In this document: piece by piece, positions 17,372-26,924 of the stretch
Layout: every line of letters begins with the position of its first letter
Numbering within the stretch: position 1 is the first letter of the stretch
Assembly: GCA_009785345.1 (NCBI GenBank)
Contig: WQWL01000002.1
Span: 61,426 to 125,425, forward strand
Direction: 5' to 3'
Origin: Oscillospiraceae bacterium
Lineage (GTDB): Bacteria; Bacillota; Clostridia; Oscillospirales; Oscillospiraceae
DNA: 64,000 nucleotides
Translations under genes and position numbers: made by a program
Notes under the pieces: model-generated
Seen by the model: the letters and a program-made list of their open reading frames with translations, nothing else
Told to the model about the DNA's origin: nothing
The model's database searches: none

Positions 17372-18247
17372 TTATTTTATTTTTCCGCTGATTACTTTCA
17401 TAAGATACTCGCCATAAGGTGATTTTCCATAACCCTCTGCAAGCTTTATAAGCTGGTTAAGATCAATGAATCCCATACGATAAGCAATTTCTTCGACTGC
17501 AGATATTTTAATACTCTGTCTTTTTTCTACAGCCATTATGAAGTTTGACGCATCCATAAGGCTATCAATTGTACCTGTATCAAGCCATGCAAAACCACGC
17601 CCAAGAGTAGTGACCTCTAATGTTCCATCTTCAAGGTAAATGCGATTAAGGTCGGTTATCTCAAGTTCGCCTCTTGCACTGGGTTTGAGATTCTTTGCAT
17701 ACTCAACACATTTGTTATCATAAAAATACAGACCTGTAACAGCATAGTTTGACTTCGGCACATTCGGCTTTTCCTCAAGGCTTATTGCATGACCATCCCT
17801 ATCAAACTCGACAACCCCAAATCTTTCAGGATCATCAACATAATAACCAAAGACAGTTGCACCCTTTTCTTTCGTCGCTGCCTTTTGCAACATACTAGAA
17901 AAACCATTGCCATAAAAAATGTTGTCTCCAAGAACCATGGCACAGGCATCGTCGCCTATAAATTCTTCTCCAAGAATAAAAGCTTGTGCCAAACCATCAG
18001 GAGAAGGCTGAACCTTGTATGAAAGGCTCAGTCCAAGATCATTTCCATCACCTAGCAATCTTTCAAAATTAGGCAAATCCTCCGGTGTGGATATTATTAG
18101 TATTTCTTTGATTCCTGCCAACATTAAAGTTGATAGTGGATAAAAAATCATGGGTTTATCATATACACACAACAATTGCTTACTCGTGACACGTGTAAGC
18201 GGATAAAGCCTTGTTCCCGCTCCTCCTGCCAGAATTATACCTTTCAT
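17372..18247 (-). CDS. rfbA: Glucose-1-phosphate thymidylyltransferase
   Basis: First step of dTDP-L-rhamnose synthesis, dTTP + glucose-1-P to dTDP-glucose. Visible motifs are [46 protein letters not shown] and FAWLDTGT. The track start at 18274 adds [23 protein letters not shown] places the true ATG at 18247, giving 291 residues, the family length. It is the first of the four rfb genes in transcription order. A weak promoter-like sequence lies just upstream. Confidence 0.95.
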   Translation of the reverse strand: MKGIILAGGAGTRLYPLTRVTSKQLLCVYDKPMIFYPLSTLMLAGIKEILIISTPEDLPNFERLLGDGNDLGLSLSYKVQPSPDGLAQAFILGEEFIGDDACAMVLGDNIFYGNGFSSMLQKAATKEKGATVFGYYVDDPERFGVVEFDRDGHAISLEEKPNVPKSNYAVTGLYFYDNKCVEYAKNLKPSARGELEITDLNRIYLEDGTLEVTTLGRGFAWLDTGTIDSLMDASNFIMAVEKRQSIKISAVEEIAYRMGFIDLNQLIKLAEGYGKSPYGEYLMKVISGKIK

Positions 18248-18272
18248 ATATGCACTCCTTTTATGTATTGAC

Positions 18273-18301
18273 ATTATCTATTATATTTCTTTTAAAAACA
18301 A
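18273..18301 (-). promoter_or_regulatory. Possible promoter for rfbACBD
   Basis: On the minus strand TTGTTT, 17 bp, GATAAT in an AT-rich gap between the upstream GT2 gene and rfbA. The rest of the locus has few gaps, so this could add an internal start. The boxes are only fair matches. Confidence 0.35.
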
Positions 18302-18336
18302 GAGTTATTTGTTCTCGCACCAAGTGTAACATTTAA

Positions 18337-19245
18337 TCACAACGAAGTTATGTCAGCAGTCAAACCTGCGTAAATGCCTTTTATAAAGGCTTTTAGCCTT
18401 TCCATTCTATCGCGCTCAAATATAAACTTTACACTAAATGTAGCAAACATGCGTATCCAACGTCGAAATATGCTTGGTGTGTAATCTCTCTTATACTTTC
18501 GCATCATGTAAACAATATTTCTTATCTGATAAAAAATGCGAAAAGGTGTATAATTATGATAAGTAACATCTTTCCATAGAAATTTTCTATTTACAGTCTT
18601 AAGACCAAACTCATGACAAAGCTGAACCGTGTTCACTCGCAACAATCGATACCCTTGCAACAACAACCGCAAACATATTTCGCGATCTACTTCATCAATG
18701 AATAACCACTCATTAAAACCACCTATATCAATTACTGACCTAACATTTGTAAGACAACCTGAAGTAATGCACATTCTAACATCTTCGATTTCCGCCTGTA
18801 CCGCATCCGATGACATTTCCGCTTCAAGATTGCCTCGATCATTTACCAGCGGAGCAACCATAGCGACTCGTTCAACAACATCAGTCGTAATTCTACCAAG
18901 TGCATTAAGCTTATTGCTTACGTCACTCTCTTCATCCGCAGCCACAAGCAATTTCTGAACAAGATCATCCCCACATATACTATCCTGATCAAGAGTCAAT
19001 ATCCATTTATAATCATTCTCATCAGCAAAGCCAATCAACTGATTCAAAGCAGCTGCAATACCAACATTGGCATCATTTTTTATCCAAACATATTTCTCAT
19101 CATTAAAACGAACTTGCATTTCATCAATATTATCTGACGCATTATCAACAAAAACCAGTTTCTCAACCTGTGACTCAATTGCACCTATATTTTGTGCCAA
19201 ACGCTCAATATCAGGATTAAATAAAACAATACCAGCACAAACCAT
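18337..19245 (-). CDS. GT2 family glycosyltransferase, rhamnosyltransferase-like
   Basis: A 302-residue GT2 enzyme. The pattern GIVLFNPDIERL, VFVDNASDN, NVGIAAALNQ and ILTLDQDS is that of bacterial L-rhamnosyltransferases (RfbN/WbbL type, TLDQDS). Located immediately before the complete dTDP-rhamnose gene set, it very likely uses dTDP-L-rhamnose to build the backbone on the lipid carrier. The C-terminal ~70 residues are basic and amphipathic, consistent with membrane association. GAGGAA upstream of the ATG gives a moderate ribosome binding site. Confidence 0.8.
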   Translation of the reverse strand: MVCAGIVLFNPDIERLAQNIGAIESQVEKLVFVDNASDNIDEMQVRFNDEKYVWIKNDANVGIAAALNQLIGFADENDYKWILTLDQDSICGDDLVQKLLVAADEESDVSNKLNALGRITTDVVERVAMVAPLVNDRGNLEAEMSSDAVQAEIEDVRMCITSGCLTNVRSVIDIGGFNEWLFIDEVDREICLRLLLQGYRLLRVNTVQLCHEFGLKTVNRKFLWKDVTYHNYTPFRIFYQIRNIVYMMRKYKRDYTPSIFRRWIRMFATFSVKFIFERDRMERLKAFIKGIYAGLTADITSL

Positions 19246-19297
19246 AAATCAGCAGTTCCTCGTCCTCACATCAATTCAGCAAAAACTACAATGCGCG

Positions 19298-19382
19298 GCT
19301 TGGAGTAAGTGCTGAGCGGTTTTAGCGAGTTTGGTGCTTGACACCATGTCTGAGCTAAAACCGCTCAGTACTTGCTTCAAGC
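19298..19382. repeat. Long nested hairpin element
   Basis: 29-bp arms, the inner 15 bp perfect (CTGAGCGGTTTTAGC / GCTAAAACCGCTCAG) and the outer 14 bp with three mismatches. Inside the 27-nt loop a second hairpin TGGTG/CACCA is found. It occupies most of the 170-bp gap between two GT2 genes. There is no poly-T, so it looks more like a mobile or RNA-processing hairpin than a terminator. Confidence 0.65.
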
Positions 19383-19415
19383 GCAAGCGCACGGCAATGC
19401 TCAATGTTACCCCTA

Positions 19416-20252
19416 TTAACCATTACGTATAAATTTTCTGTAAACAGAAGCCAATAAGCCACTCGGCAGAATTCTCGCCGGTAACCGCAAAACAACATTA
19501 CGAAGAAGTTCAAAGTTGCTAACTAACTTTAGATCCCTAAGTTGCTTTTGCATCTTTAGCTCTAAGCGAATATATGCCATTCCTCGCCGACGCCCAAAAG
19601 TATTATTATCAATTCGAGCATCTACAAGAATATCGGAAAGATTTGCGCACATTATACCATTCTTTATCATTCGTGTCCACAAATCATAATCCTCAAACCA
19701 CGGAAAAAAGCGGTAATTACCCGCTTTCATTACTGCATCTTTTTTTAACATTACAGTCATGTGATTAAAAGGATTTCGCATCTTAGCAAACTTCACTATC
19801 TCAACATGACTTGTTGGCACAATTCGAGTCGCTACAGTATGTTCCGGCGTATCAATAAACTCGGCAATCTGTCCGCCAATAAGACCAAGATCAGGGTTTT
19901 GCTCAATCACATGCAATTGCATTTCAAATCTGTCTCGTCTGCAAATATCATCAGTATCCATAATCGCAACCCACTCATGTGTTGCAGCCTCGACACCGGC
20001 AGCACGAGCCGGACCAAGCGTTACATTCTCAGGCAATGCTACAACGATTACATTCATGGGATGCTCGTTCGCAATCATCGGAAATCGATGATTAGAAAGC
20101 ACATCCTCAAGGTCAGCAGTAAGTGGTCCATCTTTAACGATAACAATTTCACTTGGAAGAATCGATGCTTCATCTATACTTTCAAGACATTGTTTGAGAT
20201 GCTCCGGATTCTCTTTTTCATATAAACATAATAATAATGAAAATTTTATCAT
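19416..20252 (-). CDS. GT2 family glycosyltransferase, AmsE-like
   Basis: A 278-residue GT-A enzyme: KFSLLLCLYEKENPEHL, IVIVKDGP, and the DxD-like IMDTDDICRRDRF, with GPARAAGVEAA in between. This arrangement resembles AmsE/EpsE-type transferases in exopolysaccharide loci. GAGGTG lies just before the ATG. It follows the initiating sugar transferase gene, so it may add the second sugar of the repeat. The donor sugar is unknown. Confidence 0.77.
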   Translation of the reverse strand: MIKFSLLLCLYEKENPEHLKQCLESIDEASILPSEIVIVKDGPLTADLEDVLSNHRFPMIANEHPMNVIVVALPENVTLGPARAAGVEAATHEWVAIMDTDDICRRDRFEMQLHVIEQNPDLGLIGGQIAEFIDTPEHTVATRIVPTSHVEIVKFAKMRNPFNHMTVMLKKDAVMKAGNYRFFPWFEDYDLWTRMIKNGIMCANLSDILVDARIDNNTFGRRRGMAYIRLELKMQKQLRDLKLVSNFELLRNVVLRLPARILPSGLLASVYRKFIRNG

Positions 20253-20385
20253 GTCACCTCAATTATGACTAATATATAGTCTAAACTATTATTGTTCAAC
20301 TCGCCCTTTTTGAGATTGCGACTCGGAGACTGCAATGACGAGGCGGATAAGTGTGTTAATAGGAACCCGTAATCTCAGTACAATG

Positions 20386-21738
20386 CTATTTCCGTAATGC
20401 TGTTGTATTGCCTGTGTCTATTCCCTCTGTGCTTGAGAAATTAAAAACCACCTTGACAGTCTGTAGTATAAGTCTGAGATCCTCTAAAATCGAAAACGTC
20501 TCTATATACATAATATCTAGAAACAACTTTTCTTCAGGGGCAGTATTGTATCGACCATAAATTTGGGCAAATCCTGTTAAGCCGGCTTTTACTTTTGTCC
20601 TAAATGCGAAGTTCGGGTATATTTCTTCATATTGCTCGGCAATCTCTGGTCTTTCCGGTCTCGGTCCAACAATAGACATAGCTCCACTCAGCACGTTAAA
20701 CAGCTGTGGAAGTTCGTCAATTCGAGTTCTTCGGATTATGCGTCCAACAGGGGTGATTCTATCGTCATCTTTAGATGTAAGACGTGGCACTCCATCATCC
20801 TCTGCATCAGGATGCATGCTGCGAAACTTATACAAAGTAAAACATTTACCACCTTTAGTGACTCTAGTCTGTTTATATATTGCCGGATGCTTATCATAAA
20901 GCCGGACAGCAATCCATACCACCAGCATAAGCAACGAGGAAAGAATTATACCAATTGATGCTATTGTAATATCTATAGCTCTTTTTACAAATTGGACACC
21001 CAAATCAGGCTCTGGTCTTTTTAGTGCAAATACCGGAGTATTCGTCAGCCACATTGTTCTTGCAGTATTGACCAGTATATTCGAAAACGTTGGCAACACA
21101 TATGTTCGCTTATTATGTAAGTAGCAATATTCTAACAGCCCATTTTGAGTCTTTTCATCTACATCAAGAAAGAAGACAGACTCCGCTTCATCAAGAACAT
21201 CCAGTATTGTTCCTATAGGTTCACTTCCTGAAATTGCGCGACTTATTCTAAATTTCATTCTTTGCATCGAAATAATTGTTTGATACTCATGCAGCTTTTC
21301 TCTATTGCCAAACACTAATACAACATTTTGTGCAGGATTTTGACGATAATATAGTTTGTTGATTCCTATTGACATTGGTATTGCACATATTATTTGAGCT
21401 AGAAGTATGATAAGAATTCCTCCCACGGGGAGTAGAGCAAGTTCCAGCAAACATAAGATTAAATATTGAAAAACGTTCGCAACAACAAGGCATAATATCC
21501 ATGACAATATTATCTCCTGCAAGGTTACACTTCCGAAACTAAATCCATTATAAATCCTGCTCATCAAGTACAAAACTGATGCATATAGTAACAGAAGAAC
21601 AAATAAGCGATTCCCCCAGAAAAAAAACAATGTCTCACTATAAAACATCCATAGACCTATAAAGAATATAGCCAAAACAATAACAACGAGAAATAATTTT
21701 GACAAAAATAGCATTAAATCGGCAATTCTCTTGCTCAT
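20386..21738 (-). CDS. Polyprenyl-phosphate sugar-1-phosphate transferase (initiating enzyme)
   Basis: A 450-residue member of the polyprenyl glycosylphosphotransferase family. N-terminal membrane segments (residues ~10-120) and a Rossmann-like middle part are followed by the catalytic bacterial sugar transferase domain: KRAIDITIASIGI membrane hairpin, YKFRSMHPDAEDDG, RIDELPQLFNVLSGAMSIVGPRPERPE and AGLTGFAQIYGRYN. It transfers a hexose-1-phosphate to undecaprenyl phosphate and starts repeat-unit assembly. It is the first gene of the polysaccharide locus in transcription order. Confidence 0.88.
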   Translation of the reverse strand: MSKRIADLMLFLSKLFLVVIVLAIFFIGLWMFYSETLFFFWGNRLFVLLLLYASVLYLMSRIYNGFSFGSVTLQEIILSWILCLVVANVFQYLILCLLELALLPVGGILIILLAQIICAIPMSIGINKLYYRQNPAQNVVLVFGNREKLHEYQTIISMQRMKFRISRAISGSEPIGTILDVLDEAESVFFLDVDEKTQNGLLEYCYLHNKRTYVLPTFSNILVNTARTMWLTNTPVFALKRPEPDLGVQFVKRAIDITIASIGIILSSLLMLVVWIAVRLYDKHPAIYKQTRVTKGGKCFTLYKFRSMHPDAEDDGVPRLTSKDDDRITPVGRIIRRTRIDELPQLFNVLSGAMSIVGPRPERPEIAEQYEEIYPNFAFRTKVKAGLTGFAQIYGRYNTAPEEKLFLDIMYIETFSILEDLRLILQTVKVVFNFSSTEGIDTGNTTALRK

Positions 21739-21774
21739 AATAATGTTTCCATTTCTTGAATGTTTAGTGTTAAT

Positions 21775-22449
21775 TTAACTTAGCATTTCTGCAATCATGT
21801 TATCTACATCTACTCTGAACTGATCCCAGGCGCCTTCATTCGTTGTAAAATATCTCGGGCAATCTGTTGCAATAATATCAGCATGTCTTATAACATCTTC
21901 CGATGTCAAATCAAACATTATGCAAAGCCATGCTGTTAACTTAATCACTGCAGCGTAGGATTCGTCTGTAAATCTTCCTGTGTCATCGGGGTGACATACT
22001 TCGATAGAAATCGTATCATAATTTCTCTGATTAGAGGCATATGCTATTTCGTCGACAGGAACACATTGTAAAATTGAGCCGTCTAAACAAATAATAAAGT
22101 TGCTGCTGGCAAATCTTTCCTCTGTAATGGCCAGATTTGCAAAAAAGTTTCTATTTGCTTGTGCAGTAGTGCCCGGATTTCCGATATTGTGTATAACTAT
22201 TCCGTTAACTTCATCAAGACTAATGCCCGGACGCGAAAATCTGTTTATTGGTATTAAATCTTGCTCAATCCAATCTAAACCATCGATTATAGCTTGTACT
22301 TCTGACTGTGTTGAAACTGGTCGCAGTCCAAGATTTACTGAACCGCCTTCTCTATTAGTTCGTGCCTCCATTACAAATGCAAATGCTATAACTAATAACC
22401 CGACAACCACCAACACAATAAAAGACCGTGGTAATTTTTTAAATTTCAT
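21775..22449 (-). CDS. Membrane-anchored N-acetylmuramoyl-L-alanine amidase (Amidase_2/PGRP fold)
   Basis: A 224-residue protein with one N-terminal membrane segment (residues ~9-27) and a zinc amidase_2 domain. Likely zinc ligands are the His of GIVIHNIG, the His of VIRHADI and the Cys of TDCPRYF. It would cleave the muramoyl-alanine bond in peptidoglycan on the outer face. No wall-binding repeats are seen. It lies 7 bp after pgsA and 36 bp before the sugar transferase, so it may be co-transcribed with either. Confidence 0.82.
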   Translation of the reverse strand: MKFKKLPRSFIVLVVVGLLVIAFAFVMEARTNREGGSVNLGLRPVSTQSEVQAIIDGLDWIEQDLIPINRFSRPGISLDEVNGIVIHNIGNPGTTAQANRNFFANLAITEERFASSNFIICLDGSILQCVPVDEIAYASNQRNYDTISIEVCHPDDTGRFTDESYAAVIKLTAWLCIMFDLTSEDVIRHADIIATDCPRYFTTNEGAWDQFRVDVDNMIAEMLS

Positions 22450-22456
22450 TTTAGTA

Positions 22457-22981
22457 TTACATATCCATTTTCATTATGTCTTTATTTTTTACAAAATATT
22501 CCACACCGGAAACCACCGTTGTTACACCAATCAGTACCCAACAGACAATAAGCATCCAATCTAAAAGTGGAAGGAACATTGCTATTATACACAAATTTCC
22601 TACTAGTGTTTTTATTTTACCGGAAACACCTGCAGCAACGACACGTCCTTTAGATGATGCAACAAGCCGCATTCCTGTTACCATAAACTCTCTTAAAACA
22701 ACAATTAAGACCAGCCACGCCGGGATAAGCCCTACTTCAATGAACCAGAGTAAGGCTGCGAATGTCAGAACCTTATCGGCTAACGGATCCATAAATTTGC
22801 CAAAATCCGTTATTAAATTCTTCTTCCGTGCTACATACCCATCTGCCAAATCCGTAAGAGTAGCAAGAATAAAAACCGTCATGGCTACATATATACTATA
22901 CGTGAATTCAAGATAAAGAATGACAACAAAAACCGGAATCATAAGGACTCGTAACATGGTAAGCTTATTGGCTAAATTCAT
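22457..22981 (-). CDS. pgsA: CDP-diacylglycerol-glycerol-3-phosphate 3-phosphatidyltransferase
   Basis: Makes phosphatidylglycerol-phosphate in anionic phospholipid synthesis. The CDP-alcohol phosphatidyltransferase signature DG..AR........G...D...D is intact (DLADGYVARKKN, then FGKFMDPLADK). The length of 174 residues and about four to five membrane segments fit the family. It overlaps rimO by 4 bp (ATGA), a common Clostridia arrangement. Confidence 0.92.
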   Translation of the reverse strand: MNLANKLTMLRVLMIPVFVVILYLEFTYSIYVAMTVFILATLTDLADGYVARKKNLITDFGKFMDPLADKVLTFAALLWFIEVGLIPAWLVLIVVLREFMVTGMRLVASSKGRVVAAGVSGKIKTLVGNLCIIAMFLPLLDWMLIVCWVLIGVTTVVSGVEYFVKNKDIMKMDM

Positions 22982-24321
22982 ACAGGTTCACCTATCAACC
23001 TTCCATTCTCAATTCCGATTATTCGTATATCGAGAAATGTATTTATGAGTGGCTTGCTTGCTTTGACAGTAATATATCCATCAACTTCCGGAGATTCAGC
23101 ATAACTACGTGCTAGATAACGTATCTCACGAGCATCATCGCTCTCTACACCTTCGATTAGAACTGTCATTATTGAATCAACTCTACTTTTGTTCCATTCA
23201 TGCATTATTTCAGATTGCAAATCTAAAAGCAGAGCCGCTCGCTCTTCAGCGATATTTTTAGAGGGTCTCTCCATTTTTGCTGCTGGCGTACCTTCCTCTG
23301 GAGAATATGCAAACACCCCAACACGCTCAATCCTTGCCTCATGAAGAAAATCTCGTAACTCTTCAAACTCGCTCTCACCTTCACCGGGAAGTCCGGTAAT
23401 TAAGCTTGTCCTGAGTACAACGCCGGGTATTCGCTCTCGTATTTGTGTAAAGAGATTTTTTATATCATTACTACTACCACGACGATTCATTTTTCGCAAA
23501 ATTTCATCATTAATATGCTGAATGGGTATATCAAGATACTTTAGTATTTTACCACTTTTTGCGATAACGTCAATAAGTTCATCATCAAACTTGTCCGGAT
23601 ACAAATAATGAAGACGAATCCACTTAAGATTTTCAATGCTATTTAGGTCATGCAAAAGTGCAGAAAGCGTATTCTTACCATATATATCAAAACCATATCT
23701 CGTAACATCTTGTGCAACAATTATAAGCTCTTGAATCCCTGCATTAGCAAATCTCCTTGCTTCAGAAATTATATTTTCCATCGGACGACTACGGAATTTA
23801 CCGCGAATATCAGGAATGCTACAAAATGCACAACGGTTATCACAACCCTCAGCAATTTTAAGATAAGCCCAAGAAGCAGAAGTTGAAATAATTCGAGGTG
23901 TTTCACTAACAGGAGCATCTATATTATCAAAAAACAATCTATCTGAAACATTGACAAATTCATTATTCTCAACCGCTCTAACGACATTCACAATATCATC
24001 AAAACTACCGGTACCAACAACAGCATCAATCTCCGGAAGCTCCGACAAAATAACCTCTCTCTCTCTCTGAGGCAAACAACCAGCAACAATAATCTTGCCA
24101 ATTCTCCCCTCGTCCTTGGCCGCAATAAGCTCCAAAATCATCTCAACAGCCTCAGACTTGGCATCATCAATAAAACCACAAGTATTCAGCAGAACAATAT
24201 CCGCAACATCAGTATCACCGGACACAACATACCCGGCTTGACTAAGCAAGAACATCATCTGTTCAGTATTAACACGATTTTTAGAACACCCAAGAGAAAT
24301 AACGCCAATTGTTTTACTCAA
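22978..24321 (-). CDS. rimO: Ribosomal protein S12 methylthiotransferase
   Basis: Radical SAM enzyme that adds a methylthio group to an Asp of ribosomal protein S12. N-terminal UPF0004 domain (VISLGCSKNRVNTEQ with cluster Cys), the radical SAM motif CDNRCAFCSIP followed by IRGKFRSRP, and a C-terminal TRAM domain. SLGCSKN and the FCSIP..RG pattern separate RimO from MiaB. It starts 3 bp after recX and overlaps pgsA. Confidence 0.93.
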   Translation of the reverse strand: MSKTIGVISLGCSKNRVNTEQMMFLLSQAGYVVSGDTDVADIVLLNTCGFIDDAKSEAVEMILELIAAKDEGRIGKIIVAGCLPQREREVILSELPEIDAVVGTGSFDDIVNVVRAVENNEFVNVSDRLFFDNIDAPVSETPRIISTSASWAYLKIAEGCDNRCAFCSIPDIRGKFRSRPMENIISEARRFANAGIQELIIVAQDVTRYGFDIYGKNTLSALLHDLNSIENLKWIRLHYLYPDKFDDELIDVIAKSGKILKYLDIPIQHINDEILRKMNRRGSSNDIKNLFTQIRERIPGVVLRTSLITGLPGEGESEFEELRDFLHEARIERVGVFAYSPEEGTPAAKMERPSKNIAEERAALLLDLQSEIMHEWNKSRVDSIMTVLIEGVESDDAREIRYLARSYAESPEVDGYITVKASKPLINTFLDIRIIGIENGRLIGEPV

Positions 24322-24324
24322 AAT

Positions 24325-24813
24325 CTATTCACCATTTTCCTCAAGATACGCATTTATTGCTGATCTGGCATCGCTGTAGCTGAAACCACGTCGCACAAGA
24401 GCATCTGTGGCACGCCGCAAATCATTGTCGTCTACACTCCCACGTAATTTTTTGCGTAAAAACTCAATCGCAGCATCACCAAGCTCTTCACCATCTAGCT
24501 CTGCAAGCTTCTCTTCCCACATATCGCGCGGAATCCCACGTTTATGCAGTTCGTCGCGAACCCGCTTTTCACCATATCCCTTTAGAGAGTAGTGTCTGAC
24601 TATGCTAGAAGCATAGTCAGAATCATTTATATATCCAAGCTCAACAAGCCATCGCGCCGTCTCCTCAGCATTTTCAGCCGATTCGCCTTTTTGCATCAAA
24701 CGTTGAGCCATCCCTTTTTCAGAGAAGCTAAGGTTGCCCAAAATACGCAAAGCACGTTTCTTAGTTTCAGCAAGACTATTAGCATTTATAAGGTCATCCA
24801 TGAGATTATCCAT
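24325..24813 (-). CDS. recX: RecA regulator RecX
   Basis: A 162-residue helical protein of three-helix RecX repeats ([56 protein letters not shown]). It modulates RecA filaments. The track start at 24837 is a TTG. ATG 24813 is preceded by AGAGGA and overlaps the recA stop by 8 bp (ATGGATAA), a typical coupling, so I use that. Confidence 0.9.
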   Translation of the reverse strand: MDNLMDDLINANSLAETKKRALRILGNLSFSEKGMAQRLMQKGESAENAEETARWLVELGYINDSDYASSIVRHYSLKGYGEKRVRDELHKRGIPRDMWEEKLAELDGEELGDAAIEFLRKKLRGSVDDNDLRRATDALVRRGFSYSDARSAINAYLEENGE

Positions 24814-25897
24814 CAAAATCCTCTGCATCAATATCAATTGCTCGACCTGCAGCTACTGCAGCTTTCTTCTCGTGAACAGACATCAACTTTTGCGAGTCAC
24901 GGCGAATTGCAGCTTCAATTTCATCTGAAACTTCGGGATTTGCTTTAAGATATTCTTTAACATTTTCTTTTCCTTGGAAACGCTGCTCATTAACCGTAAA
25001 CCACGATCCACCTTTTTCAATAAGGTCGAGTTGAACACCTAAATCAAGTAACTCACCATACTTTGAAATGCCTTCACCGAACATAATATCAAATTCAGCT
25101 TCTCTAAATGGAGGAGCTACTTTGTTTTTAACAACCTTTGTGCGTGTACGAGCACCAATATTCTCTGCTCCGGCTTTAATGAATTCGCCTTTTCTCACTT
25201 CAATACGAACACTTGAAAAATACTTGAGCGCGCGACCACCCGGCGTTGTTTCGGGATTACCGTATCCACCGATTTTTTCTCTAAGCTGGTTAATAAATAT
25301 AACAACACAATTCGTTCTTGAAATTGAACCTGCAAGTTTACGCAATGCTTGAGACATAAGCCTTGCAACCAAACCGACTGTAGTGTCACCAATATCACCC
25401 TCTACTTCAGCCCTTGGAACCAATGCTGCAACTGAGTCAACAACAACGACATCAACTGCACCGGAACGAACCAACATCTCACAAACAGCCAGAGCTTCAT
25501 CGCCCATGTCCGGCTGTGATATGAGCAAATTATCTATGTCTACACCAAGAGCACGTGCATATGCTGGCTCAAGAGCATGTTCTACGTCAATAAAAGCAGC
25601 CTCACCACCAGCTTTTTGTGCTTCAGCAATTATGTGAAGAGCGAGTGTTGTCTTACCAGATGACTCCGGACCGTAAACCTCTATAATCCTACCACGAGGT
25701 ACTCCCCCAATTCCTAGTGCATTATCCAATGCGATAGAACCAGTTGGAATTGATTCAACATGGACAGCTTGCTTGTCACCCATTCTCATTACTGTGCCTT
25801 TGCCATGCTTCTTTTCAATATCTGCTAATGCAGTTTCAAGTGCTTTTTTCTTATCTGCTGCTCGAGAGGCAGCAACATATTTTTTCTTATCAGCCAT
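24806..25897 (-). CDS. recA: Recombinase RecA
   Basis: Strand-exchange and SOS co-protease ATPase. Landmarks: [31 protein letters not shown] (Walker A), [18 protein letters not shown], loop region and INQLREKIG, then [16 protein letters not shown]. The 363-residue length with an acidic C-terminal end (DIDAEDFDG) is normal, and there is no intein. GGAGGAAAACAC precedes the ATG. No LexA box of the GAAC-N4-GTTC type was found in the 120 bp upstream; instead that gap holds a 28-bp inverted repeat. Confidence 0.97.
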   Translation of the reverse strand: MADKKKYVAASRAADKKKALETALADIEKKHGKGTVMRMGDKQAVHVESIPTGSIALDNALGIGGVPRGRIIEVYGPESSGKTTLALHIIAEAQKAGGEAAFIDVEHALEPAYARALGVDIDNLLISQPDMGDEALAVCEMLVRSGAVDVVVVDSVAALVPRAEVEGDIGDTTVGLVARLMSQALRKLAGSISRTNCVVIFINQLREKIGGYGNPETTPGGRALKYFSSVRIEVRKGEFIKAGAENIGARTRTKVVKNKVAPPFREAEFDIMFGEGISKYGELLDLGVQLDLIEKGGSWFTVNEQRFQGKENVKEYLKANPEVSDEIEAAIRRDSQKLMSVHEKKAAVAAGRAIDIDAEDFDG

Positions 25898-25929
25898 GTG
25901 TTTTCCTCCATTTTAGAATAACATTTTCT

Positions 25930-26008
25930 TGTAGGGACGACCGTCCTCGGTCGCCCGTTGTTTGTTTGTTGCTTATATTGCGGGCGATCGAGGACGATCG
26001 TCCCTACA
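25930..26008. repeat. 28-bp inverted repeat between prmC and recA
   Basis: Arms TGTAGGGACGACCGTCCTCG.. and ..CGAGGACGATCGTCCCTACA, 28 bp each with two mismatches, separated by 23 nt. It is GC-rich against an AT-rich background. GGGACGA..TCGTCCC type repeats are widespread in Clostridia, so this is probably a dispersed REP/MITE-like element, here acting as the prmC terminator. Confidence 0.7.
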
Positions 26009-26018
26009 TAATTGCCTG

Positions 26019-26882
26019 CTAAGTAATCAGCATTCCTGTGACCACTCGTTCTATATCGAGTGTGTCTTTATATGTATTTATATCAATAAAACCATGCTGC
26101 TTCATGATATAGCGTACTGCGGCTGCTTGTCCTTCTCCGCACTCAAACGCTAAGTGCCCACCATCTTTCAAAAGCTTGCTCCAATTAGTTACTATTGCTC
26201 GATAATAATCTAAACCATCTTCACCACCATCGAATGCCATTAATGGCTCGTAATCTTTAACTGAGTAATCTAGTGAGTCAATGTCGGCCGTTGGAATATA
26301 TGGCGGGTTGCTCACAATTAAATCAAACTCCCCAATAATTGCAGGCGGCTTTTCCAGAACGTCTGACTCAATTACAGTAATGTTGCGGCTCAGATTACTC
26401 TTAAGCATGTTTTGCCTACACATAGCAAGCGCCTCTTGCGACGAATCAATCATTACGATTTTACAATCAGTTATATTCGCAGCAATTGCAAGTCCTATGC
26501 AGCCACTTCCTGCACATAAATCTAACACTCTCATTTGATGAACTTGTCCCTTAAGCAAGTTTATCGACTCACGTGCAAGTACTTCTGTATCAATTCTCGG
26601 TATAAGTACATGTTCATTTACAAATATAGGAATGCCATAGAACTCCCACTCACCTAAAATATATGCTATTGGCTCACCTTGTAATCTTCTCTCAAGGCAC
26701 TCATCAATTTTTTTTCTTATTTTTATGTCTGTTGCATATAGTTTATTTAGTGCAAGCAGTTCTTCTCGGCTTCGCTCTGCACAATGACAGATTATTAGGC
26801 GCGCTTCAAGTTCACTCGCCTCAACCCCCGATAGTTTCAACTCTTTTCTTACTCTTAAATATATGTCGTTATATGTTTCCAT
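26019..26882 (-). CDS. prmC: Release factor glutamine methyltransferase
   Basis: SAM-dependent N5-glutamine methyltransferase of the GGQ motif in peptide chain release factors. The catalytic SNPPYIPT and SAM-binding VLDLCAGSGCIGLAIA are visible, with an N-terminal helical domain. The length of 287 residues is normal. The usual partner prfA is not adjacent here: recA follows downstream and a DUF1385 gene precedes it, the latter a common neighbour. Confidence 0.93.
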   Translation of the reverse strand: METYNDIYLRVRKELKLSGVEASELEARLIICHCAERSREELLALNKLYATDIKIRKKIDECLERRLQGEPIAYILGEWEFYGIPIFVNEHVLIPRIDTEVLARESINLLKGQVHQMRVLDLCAGSGCIGLAIAANITDCKIVMIDSSQEALAMCRQNMLKSNLSRNITVIESDVLEKPPAIIGEFDLIVSNPPYIPTADIDSLDYSVKDYEPLMAFDGGEDGLDYYRAIVTNWSKLLKDGGHLAFECGEGQAAAVRYIMKQHGFIDINTYKDTLDIERVVTGMLIT

Positions 26883-26924
26883 ACTATATTAATTCTTTCT
26901 TAAATTGTTTTTGTTAACCGGCTT

